From: Salinisphaera orenii subsp. orenii MK-B5
GTDB lineage: Bacteria > Pseudomonadota > Gammaproteobacteria > Nevskiales > Salinisphaeraceae
Assembly: GCF_003788635.1 (NCBI RefSeq)
Contig: NZ_AYKH01000009.1
Span: forward strand, 1 to 64,000
Length of the DNA: 64,000 bases
Reading direction: 5' to 3'
How positions within the stretch are numbered: position 1 is the stretch's first letter; each line of letters begins with the position of its first letter. A program made the position numbers and the translations under genes. Under the pieces are notes generated by a model. The model was given only the letters and a program-made list of their open reading frames with translations. It did not search any database and was not told where the DNA came from. This document shows, in pieces, positions 57,555 through 64,000 of the stretch.

Positions 57555-58562
57555 ATGAACGATCCGCTGCTGCGCGTCCGCGATCTCAAGGTGCATTTCC
57601 CGCTCGCGCCCGCCTGGCCCTGGCAGACCGCCGGGGCCCTGCGTGCGGTCGACGGCGTCGACCTCGATCTCGACAGTGGCCGCACCCTCGGCCTGGTGGG
57701 CGAGTCCGGCTGCGGCAAATCCACGCTGGCGCGCGCGCTGACCGGGCTGGCGCCGGTCAGCGCGGGGCGCATCGAACTCGACGGCCGTGCGCTCGGCGGC
57801 GAGCGCGCGGCCGCCGCGCGCCGGCTGCGCCGCGACGTGCAGATGATCTTCCAGGATCCGCTGGCCAGCCTCGATCCGCGCATGACCGTGGGCCAGATCG
57901 TGGCCGAGCCGCTGCGCCATCTTCGGCGCGAGTGGTCCCGCGCCGAGCGCGGCCGCCGGGTGCGAGCCATGCTCGAGGAGGTCGGCCTGTCCGCGCATCA
58001 CATCAACCGCTATCCGCACGAATTCTCCGGCGGCCAGTGCCAGCGCATCGGCATCGCCCGGGCGCTGGTGGTGGAGCCGCGGGTGCTGATCTGCGACGAG
58101 CCGGTCTCGGCGCTGGACGTGTCCATCCAGGCGCGGATCCTGGAGCTGCTCGCGCGGCTGCGCGATCGCTTCGGCATCGCGCTGCTGTTCATCGCCCACG
58201 ACCTGGCGGTGGTGCGTCAGATCAGCGATGCGGTGGCGGTGATGTATCTCGGCCGGCTGGTCGAGCGGGGGCCGGCGGCCACGCTGTTCGACGCCCCGGC
58301 GCACCCTTACACGCGGGCGCTGGCCTCCGCGGTCCCGCGCCCCGATCCGGCGGGCGAGCGCAGCCGGCGGCGCATCCGGCTGCACGGGGAATTGCCCTCG
58401 CCCGCCGATCCGCCCTCGGGCTGCGTGTTCCGCACCCGCTGTCCCTGGGCCCAGGCCGACTGCGCCAGCCAGGTGCCGCGGCTGCGCGAGCACGGCCCGG
58501 ATCGCCGGGTGGCCTGTCATCACGCCGAGGCGATCGCCGCCGGCGAGATCGTCGCGGCCTGA
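57555..58562 (+). CDS. oppF: Oligopeptide ABC transporter ATPase OppF, separated from oppABCD
   Basis: A 335-residue ABC ATPase: Walker A GESGCGKSTL, IFQDPLASLDPRMTV, signature FSGGQCQRIGIARAL and Walker B LICDEPVSALDVS. The full C-terminal oligopeptide/dipeptide region is present, with cysteines in GCVFRTRCPWAQADC and a final C in RVACHH. ATG at 57555; an upstream in-frame extension is not conserved. It would pair with OppD. It lies 2.6 kb from oppD beyond clsA, repeat D and an inverted gene, so it needs its own promoter, likely in the 68 bp divergent gap with the EEP gene. Confidence 0.94.
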   Translation: MNDPLLRVRDLKVHFPLAPAWPWQTAGALRAVDGVDLDLDSGRTLGLVGESGCGKSTLARALTGLAPVSAGRIELDGRALGGERAAAARRLRRDVQMIFQDPLASLDPRMTVGQIVAEPLRHLRREWSRAERGRRVRAMLEEVGLSAHHINRYPHEFSGGQCQRIGIARALVVEPRVLICDEPVSALDVSIQARILELLARLRDRFGIALLFIAHDLAVVRQISDAVAVMYLGRLVERGPAATLFDAPAHPYTRALASAVPRPDPAGERSRRRIRLHGELPSPADPPSGCVFRTRCPWAQADCASQVPRLREHGPDRRVACHHAEAIAAGEIVAA

Positions 58563-58568
58563 CCGGCC

Positions 58569-59774
58569 ATGCGCGCATTCGCTCTGCGGCTGCTGGTGCT
58601 GGCCGTCGTGCTCGCCGGGCTGGCGGCGCTGGCGGTCACGCTCTGGCACGGCGCGCTCGATCGCTACGCCGGAGCCTGGCGCCACGCCCCGGAGGACGCG
58701 GCCTGGGTGTTGTCGGATCGGGCGCGGTCGCTGGTGGACGCCGCCTTCGCCGACGCCGACGGCCGTCCGGTGCGCGATGGGCGGGCGGCCGCCGGCATCG
58801 GCTTCGCCGCGCGCGAGGCGGACGCGCTGGGCGGCGGCCGGCATCCGCTGGCCTGGCTGTCCGACCGGGTCCGGGCCCATGCGGCAGGCGTGGACGGCGA
58901 CGCCGACGCGCCGCAGGCCGAGTATGCGGCCCGTCTGATGCGTCAGATCGCGGCCATGCCGGGCGATTATCGCGCCCGGGTCTTCGCCCGCGACGCGGTG
59001 TTCGCCGCCGACGGCCGCGCCGAGCCCGAACGCAGCCTCAACGTGATCGCCAACACCCGGGCCCGGGATCTGGCCGCGCAGGCGCCGGCGCAGCTGGGCG
59101 CCGCGGTGTCGGTACACCCCTATCGTGCGGACGCGGTCGACGCGATCGTCGGCTGGGCCGAAGCGGGGATCACGCATCTCGGCTGGTGGCCGGTCGCCCA
59201 GGGCATCGATCTGGACGATCCGCGCGTGGCCGAGGCCTATGCGGCGATGGCCGAGCACGGCATGACCCTGCACCTGCCGGTGGGCGCGCGGACGGCCGAA
59301 AACGGGGCCAGCGGCTGGGTCGACCCGTCGGCGCTGCGCGCGCCGCTGGAAGCCGGGGTGCGGGTCGTGGCCACGCTCGGCGGCGCCCACGGCGAGGACG
59401 GCCAGCGCCTCATGCCGGGCCTATTCGCGCTGCTGCGCGAGCCCGCCGGGCGGGACGCGCTCGCCGTCGACCTGGCCGGCGTGCTGTCCGCCGATCGGCT
59501 CGACGATGTCCTGCGCCCGCTGCTGCAACACCCCCAGTTCTTCGGGCGACTTCGCTACGCCAGTGATTATCCGCAGTCGGCGATCGCCGCGACCATCCGG
59601 CTGTCGGCGCTGGTGGACGGCGGTTTTCTCGATCCCGCGCTCGTCGCGCCGCTGCGCGAGCTATACGACGTCAATCCGCTGCTGTTCGTGTTCGTCACCC
59701 TGCGCCAGGTTCGGTTGCCCGCCACCGAACTGCGGCTGCCGGAGGGCGTGTTCTTCGGTGAGCCGGTCTCGTGA
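58569..59774 (+). CDS. Amidohydrolase-like membrane-anchored protein with degenerate metal site
   Basis: A 401-residue protein starting 6 bp after oppF. An N-terminal helix (residues 5-25) anchors what looks like an amidohydrolase-2 TIM barrel (ITHLGWWPVAQGIDLDD, MTLHLPVGAR, RLRYASDYPQSAIA). Relatives carry a metal-binding HxH after the DADG-x-V-RD stretch at strand 1, but here the sequence reads VRDGRAAAGIGF with no histidine pair. The SDYP-type aspartate near the end is kept. It may be catalytically inactive or non-metallic. The assignment is tentative. Confidence 0.6.
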   Translation: MRAFALRLLVLAVVLAGLAALAVTLWHGALDRYAGAWRHAPEDAAWVLSDRARSLVDAAFADADGRPVRDGRAAAGIGFAAREADALGGGRHPLAWLSDRVRAHAAGVDGDADAPQAEYAARLMRQIAAMPGDYRARVFARDAVFAADGRAEPERSLNVIANTRARDLAAQAPAQLGAAVSVHPYRADAVDAIVGWAEAGITHLGWWPVAQGIDLDDPRVAEAYAAMAEHGMTLHLPVGARTAENGASGWVDPSALRAPLEAGVRVVATLGGAHGEDGQRLMPGLFALLREPAGRDALAVDLAGVLSADRLDDVLRPLLQHPQFFGRLRYASDYPQSAIAATIRLSALVDGGFLDPALVAPLRELYDVNPLLFVFVTLRQVRLPATELRLPEGVFFGEPVS

Positions 59775-60054
59775 GGGCCGACCGCTCGGGATAGGCGGAT
59801 GCACCGCGGCGCAGCGGCCGGCAACACGAACGGACGACGCGTCGGGCTGGCGTGATGCCGGCGACGGGTAGCCGCCACGCGCCGGCCCGGCCACGAGCAC
59901 GGTACTGCGGCTCGGGCGGCGTGCCGCGAGCGCCGCGGCGTCTCGGTGGCGGCGCGTTGCACCGGGATGGCTCGGCCGGGCGGGACATCGTGTCCTGGAA
60001 GCGATCGACGCTTCCGGGCCGGGATCGGCTGACCGAGTGCGGCGCCCCGGACAC

Positions 60055-60082
60055 AAAAAAGCCGCCCCGGAGGACGGCTTCT
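60055..60082 (-). terminator. Rho-independent terminator of the RRM protein gene
   Basis: On the minus strand a GC-rich stem (AAGCCG pairing with CGGCTT, extended by GG/CC after one mismatch) is followed by six T's at 60060-60055. It lies 22 bp after the stop. The rest of the gap back to 59775 shows nothing recognised. Confidence 0.85.
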
Positions 60083-60103
60083 CTGCACGAGCCGTGCGGC
60101 GCT

Positions 60104-60376
60104 CTAGAAGCGGCGCGGGCCGCGCGGACGATCGTCACGCGGGCGCGCTTCGTTCACGCGCAGGGTGCGACCGCCGAGGTCCTTGTCGTTCATCCCCTCG
60201 ATCGCCTGCTTGGCGGCGTTGTCATCGGGCATTTCCACGAAGCCGAAACCGCGCGAGCGGCCGGTTTCGCGATCCATGATCACCTTGGCGGAGGAGACCT
60301 CACCGAAGGCTTCGAACGCGCTGCGGAGTTCGTCGTCGTCGGTGGCCCAGGCCAGGTTGCCTACGTAAATATTCAT
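60104..60376 (-). CDS. RNA recognition motif (RRM) RNA-binding protein
   Basis: A 90-residue single-RRM protein. RNP2 is IYVGNL (3-8) and RNP1 is RGFGFVEM (42-49), with a basic RPRDDRPRGPRRF tail. Small bacterial RRM proteins (Rbp family) are often cold-induced and bind RNA, perhaps as chaperones. A strong terminator follows. The 5' region 60377-60559 is AT-richer than its surroundings and should hold the promoter. Confidence 0.95.
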   Translation of the reverse strand: MNIYVGNLAWATDDDELRSAFEAFGEVSSAKVIMDRETGRSRGFGFVEMPDDNAAKQAIEGMNDKDLGGRTLRVNEARPRDDRPRGPRRF

Positions 60377-60519
60377 CTCAACTTGATCCTAGCGATGCCG
60401 TGTCATTGCTGTTTCAGAACCGTCCGGACTCGTCAATGACACCAAACTAAGACCAACGGAGAACGGCCGCGCCGTACGCTTTCGCAGTTTACATAAGTTT
60501 GTGCGGCCGACAAGAGCGC

Positions 60520-60548
60520 GCCGATGAATTTAGTTTGAAATTATCGGC
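60520..60548. promoter_or_regulatory. Imperfect stem-loop between the RRM and M48 genes
   Basis: GCCGAT (60520-60525) pairs with ATCGGC (60543-60548), with further AT and GU pairs inside and a small loop. It lies 12 bp beyond the M48 stop, so it may be a weak terminator of that gene, or part of the RRM upstream region. No long T-tract. Confidence 0.4.
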
Positions 60549-60559
60549 CCCGAAATGTG

Positions 60560-61339
60560 CTAGCCGCAGTCGGGGTGATTCGGCGCCTGTCGGTAGAGTT
60601 GCATGGCCTCGTCCATATGGCTCGACAGGTTGTTGATCCGGCTGTCGTTGGAGGGATGGGTGGACAGGAATTCGGCCTGACCGCCACCGCCGCTGGCCTC
60701 GGCCATGTTCTGCCACAGGTCCACCGACTGGCGCGGGTCGAAGCCGGCACGCGCCATGAGCTCCAGGCCCACGGTGTCGGCTTCGCTCTCCTGGGTGCGC
60801 GAGAACGGCAGCAGAATGCCGACCTGGGCGCCGAGGCCGAGGGCCGACATGATCGCCTGGCTGCCGGCACCACCGGAGCCGCCGAGAAACGCCGAGACCA
60901 CCTGCAGCCCGCCTTGGGTGGCGAACTGTTGGGAGACGCGTTCGTTGCCGTGATCGGCTATCACGTGCGCGACCTCGTGCCCGATCACGGCGGCGAGCTG
61001 GTCGTCGGTCTCGGCGACATCGAGCAGGCCGGAATAGACGCCGATCTTGCCGCCGGGCAGGGCGAAGGCGTTGACCTGGTCGTCCTCGAAGACCGTGACC
61101 TCCCACTGGCCCTCGGGATTGCTGGCCGAGATGATGGCGTCGGCCACGCATTTCACGTAGCGGTTCTCGGCCGTGCTGGTCTCGATCGGCTCCTCCTGCT
61201 TCATCTGCTGGTAGCTCTGGATGCCCATCTGGGCGATCTCGTCGCCGGAAAACAGCTTGAGCTGGCGCCGTCCGGTCGGCGAGGTCGCGCAGGCCACGAG
61301 CAGGGACAGCAGGACGGACACGATGATGATGCGGCGCAT
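60560..61339 (-). CDS. M48 family zinc metalloprotease lipoprotein (LoiP/BepA-like)
   Basis: A 259-residue lipoprotein with lipobox LLVAC (Cys17). The zinc site is HEVAH (His121, Glu122, His125), with the third ligand in the ESEAD motif at 184-188. LPGGKIGVYSGLL and STHPSNDSRINNL are family signatures. It should cleave misfolded outer-membrane or lipoproteins at the periplasmic face. The length and single domain fit LoiP/YcaL rather than BepA, which has TPR repeats. ATG at 61339; the longer open frame upstream is discarded because of the lipobox position. Confidence 0.93.
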   Translation of the reverse strand: MRRIIIVSVLLSLLVACATSPTGRRQLKLFSGDEIAQMGIQSYQQMKQEEPIETSTAENRYVKCVADAIISASNPEGQWEVTVFEDDQVNAFALPGGKIGVYSGLLDVAETDDQLAAVIGHEVAHVIADHGNERVSQQFATQGGLQVVSAFLGGSGGAGSQAIMSALGLGAQVGILLPFSRTQESEADTVGLELMARAGFDPRQSVDLWQNMAEASGGGGQAEFLSTHPSNDSRINNLSSHMDEAMQLYRQAPNHPDCG

Positions 61340-61490
61340 GATGTTGTCTCTCGAACGCGTTTGAAAGGCCGGCGATGCCGGCGTTCGGTCGTCGGGCGGC
61401 TCGCGCGGAACCATTCATCGATGGTAACGCGCCCGGCTTGCGCGTGAATGAACACGAACGCGCCGCCGGCCTTTGTTTACAATCGCGGCC

Positions 61491-63650
61491 ATGGACGACG
61501 TATCTACGATTCTGGACCCGCTCAACGAAGCCCAGCGCGAGGCGGTCGGCGCGCCGCCGGGCCACATGCGTGTGCTGGCCGGTGCCGGCTCCGGCAAGAC
61601 GCGCGTGCTCATTCATCGTATCGCCTGGCTGATCGCGGTGGAAGGCGTCTCGCCGCAGTCGATCCTGGCGGTGACCTTCACCAACAAGGCCGCCGGCGAA
61701 ATGCGGGCGCGCCTGGAACCGATGATCCGGGTGCCGGCGCGGGCGATGTGGGTGGGGACCTTCCACGGCATCGCCCATCGTCTGCTGCGGCTGCACTATC
61801 GCGAGGCGAAGCTGCCGCAGGCCTTCCAGATCATCGACGCGGACGACCAGCAGCGTCTGGTCCGGCGCACGCTCAAGAGCCTGGAGATGGACGAGCAGCG
61901 CTGGCCGGTCCGCCAGATGGCCGGGTTCATCAACAGCTGCAAGGAGGCCGCCGAGCGCCCGCGCGATCTGGCCGACACCGGCGATTACGCCCGCGCCCAG
62001 ATGATCCGGCTCTACCAGGCCTACGAGAACGCGCGCGAAGCCGCCGGGCTGGTCGATTTCCCCGAGCTGCTGCTGCGTGCCTACGAGACCTGCCGCGACG
62101 ACGCCGCACTGCTGGCGCATTACCGTCGGCGCTTCTCGCACGTGCTGGTCGACGAGTTCCAGGACACCAACGCCCTGCAGTACGCCTGGATCCGACTGCT
62201 GGCCGGGGACGCCGGGCGCGTGTTCATCGTCGGCGACGACGACCAGTCGATCTATTCCTGGCGCGGCGCGCGGGTGGACAACATCCTGCGCTTCGAGACC
62301 GATTTCAAGGACACGCACACGGTCCGCCTGGAGCAGAACTATCGCTCCACGGGCAGCATTCTGTCGGCCGCCAACGGCTTGATCCGCAACAACCTCTCGC
62401 GGCTCGGCAAGGATCTGTGGACCGCGGGCGTCGACGGCGAGCCGATCGACGTCTACGCCGCCTTCAACGAATACGACGAAGCCCAGCACGTGATCACCCG
62501 CATCCAGAACTGGCTGGCGGATGGCGGCACGCGCTCGGACATCGCGATCCTGTATCGCTCCAACGCCCAGTCGCGGGTGCTCGAGGAGCGCCTGATCGCC
62601 GCCGAGGTGCCGTATCGCATCTACGGCGGGCAGAAGTTCTTCGAGCGCGCCGAGATCAAGGATGCGCTGGCCTACATGCGCCTGCTGCAGTCCAGGGCCG
62701 ACGACGCGGCCTTCGAGCGCGTGGTCAACACGCCCACGCGTGGCATCGGCGCGACCACGCTGGACCGCATCCGCGGCCATGCCCGCGCCGGGGCGATGAG
62801 TCTCTGGCAGGCGGCGGCCGACCTGGCCGAGAACGGGCTGTCGGCGCGCGCCGCCAAGTCGGTCAACGCTTTCATCGCGCTGATCGACGAACTCGACGCC
62901 GAGGCCGAGGGCATGAGCCTGCACGAGCTCGCCGAGAAGGTGATCGCGGCGACCGATCTCAAGGCGCATCACGGCAAGGGCGGCGACGAGAAGGCCGAAG
63001 GCCGCAAGGAGAACCTCGACGAGCTGATCTCGGCGGCGCGCGCCTACACGCCGGACGACGACGAGACCATGGACGAGATCACCCAGTTTCTGGCCTATGC
63101 CTCGCTGGAGGCCGGCGAGGCCCAGGCCGGGGCGTGGGACGACTCGGTGCAGCTGATGACGATGCACGCGGCCAAGGGGCTGGAGTTTCCGCTGGTGTTC
63201 ATGGTCGGTCTGGAGGAGGGGCTGTTCCCGCACCAGCGCTCGATCGAGGACGAGGCCGGGCTCGAGGAGGAGCGCCGCCTGGCCTATGTCGGCATGACCC
63301 GGGCCATGGAGCGGCTGCATCTGTCGCACGCCGAGGTGCGGCGGCTGCACGGCAGCGAGAACCTGTGCGCGCCCTCGCGTTTTCTGCGCGAGATCCCGGC
63401 GGAATATCTGCGCGAGGTCCGGCCCCGCACCGGCGTGAGCCAGCCGGTGTTCCGGCCCGGCGCCCTCGGCCGCGCCGAGCAGAGTGCGGCCGGCCTGTCG
63501 CTCGGCCAGCGGGTGGGTCATCGCAAGTTCGGCGAGGGCACGGTGCTCGCCTTCGAGGGCGATGGCGCGCGGGCGCGCATCCAGGTCAACTTCGACGAGG
63601 CCGGCAGCAAGTGGCTGATCGCCGGCTACGCCAAGCTCGATCCGCTGTAG
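61491..63650 (+). CDS. uvrD: DNA helicase II, UvrD/Rep family
   Basis: A 719-residue SF1A helicase, the length of E. coli UvrD (720). Motif I GAGSGKT is at 31-37, Ia TFTNKAAGEM, II VDEFQDTN, III DDDQSIYSWRGA, IV EQNYRST, V TMHAAKGLEF and VI YVGMTRAMERL. The C-terminal tudor-like domain (VGHRKFGEGTVLAFEGDG) that binds RNA polymerase or UvrB is intact. It unwinds 3'-5' in mismatch and excision repair. A TACAAT -10-like hexamer lies only 7 bp before the ATG, so a near-leaderless message is possible. Confidence 0.97.
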   Translation: MDDVSTILDPLNEAQREAVGAPPGHMRVLAGAGSGKTRVLIHRIAWLIAVEGVSPQSILAVTFTNKAAGEMRARLEPMIRVPARAMWVGTFHGIAHRLLRLHYREAKLPQAFQIIDADDQQRLVRRTLKSLEMDEQRWPVRQMAGFINSCKEAAERPRDLADTGDYARAQMIRLYQAYENAREAAGLVDFPELLLRAYETCRDDAALLAHYRRRFSHVLVDEFQDTNALQYAWIRLLAGDAGRVFIVGDDDQSIYSWRGARVDNILRFETDFKDTHTVRLEQNYRSTGSILSAANGLIRNNLSRLGKDLWTAGVDGEPIDVYAAFNEYDEAQHVITRIQNWLADGGTRSDIAILYRSNAQSRVLEERLIAAEVPYRIYGGQKFFERAEIKDALAYMRLLQSRADDAAFERVVNTPTRGIGATTLDRIRGHARAGAMSLWQAAADLAENGLSARAAKSVNAFIALIDELDAEAEGMSLHELAEKVIAATDLKAHHGKGGDEKAEGRKENLDELISAARAYTPDDDETMDEITQFLAYASLEAGEAQAGAWDDSVQLMTMHAAKGLEFPLVFMVGLEEGLFPHQRSIEDEAGLEEERRLAYVGMTRAMERLHLSHAEVRRLHGSENLCAPSRFLREIPAEYLREVRPRTGVSQPVFRPGALGRAEQSAAGLSLGQRVGHRKFGEGTVLAFEGDGARARIQVNFDEAGSKWLIAGYAKLDPL

Positions 63651-63733
63651 TCACCCGCGGCGGCGGGCGGGGCCGGTCTGTGGTTGAATGATCGGAAGCC
63701 GGCGGCGGTCGGCGTATCGGTCAAGGGGGAGAC

Positions 63734-64000
63734 ATGGCAGGCGTATCGATCGCGCCGCGACTGCTGCTAGTCGGCGCGGTGCTGGGCTGGCTCGGCCCGG
63801 TCGGGGCCCGCGAGGCGGAGACTGCGCCGCGACCGCTGCCGATCGCGGATCAGTCGCCGACGGCGGCAGTCCACGGCCTGCCGCGTGCCACCGGCTACAC
63901 AGTGGTTGCATCCGGCGAATGGCGTGCCGGACTGCGTCTCGACTACACCAGCCACTACACCGAACAGTCCGCACCGGCCGAGACCCTGCTGTTCGACGGC
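63734..64000 (+). CDS. DUF3187-like secreted/outer-membrane protein (partial, N-terminus)
   Basis: The first 89 residues are inside the window. The ATG at 63734 follows AAGGGGGAG. A signal peptide (about 1-25, ending VGAREA) is followed by HGLPRATGYTVV and EWRAGLRLDYTSHYTEQS, which resemble the start of DUF3187 proteins, predicted outer-membrane barrels of unknown function. The rest of the gene runs off the right edge. Confidence 0.65.
   Translation, partial: MAGVSIAPRLLLVGAVLGWLGPVGAREAETAPRPLPIADQSPTAAVHGLPRATGYTVVASGEWRAGLRLDYTSHYTEQSAPAETLLFDG

Overview
The window is a 64 kb stretch of a very GC-rich bacterial chromosome with standard start codons, clear Shine-Dalgarno sites and dense genes on both strands. 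The gene content points to a free-living gammaproteobacterium: MnmG, UvrD, FliA, an MlaA lipoprotein, CorA, an Opp system, a FepA-like receptor and LPS-type glycosyltransferases. The glucosylglycerate (compatible solute) locus and the overall style suggest a halophilic or marine lineage such as Salinisphaera. That genus is a guess from content, not a database match.

Layout. 1-8.8 kb: end of a lactate-utilisation operon (lutAB), a DsbG-like periplasmic thiol protein, an acyl-CoA ligase, an SDR, a TauE-type permease, cytochrome b561 and an O-methyltransferase. 8.9-15 kb: an iron-siderophore uptake operon (TonB receptor, binding protein, two permeases, ATPase) behind a Fur-like box; the second permease is frameshifted. 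15-31 kb: a LysR regulator, glutamate dehydrogenase, a hydrolase lipoprotein, TerC, two transporters, a LOG protein, an exonuclease, a DUF2236 protein, an M23 peptidase and an amidase. 29.7-31.8 kb: a secreted alpha/beta hydrolase translationally coupled to MlaA. 32-37 kb: CorA, glycerate kinase, then a FleQ-like regulator lacking the sigma54 contact loop beside fliA. 37.8-43.7 kb: one co-directional run of a two-component system, two glycosyltransferases, a chorismatase and a small secreted protein. 43.7-48.4 kb: glucosylglycerate synthesis (gpgP-gpgS) with a GH13_18 phosphorylase and an Ivy lysozyme inhibitor. 48.6-58.6 kb: mnmG and an opp operon in which oppF is separated from oppABCD by clsA and an inverted endonuclease-like gene. 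58.6-64 kb: an amidohydrolase-like membrane protein, an RRM protein, an M48 lipoprotein protease, uvrD and the start of an outer-membrane-type protein.

The most unusual feature is not a gene. Four related 255-295 bp intergenic elements (31.8, 36.7, 45.8 and 56.4 kb) share imperfect terminal inverted repeats, a conserved core and an internal hairpin. Five of their eight ends coincide with the TAG or TAA stop codon of the adjacent gene, as if the element inserts at the TA of a stop codon and its first base (G or A) restores the stop. No transposase is visible, so they look like a MITE-type non-autonomous family.
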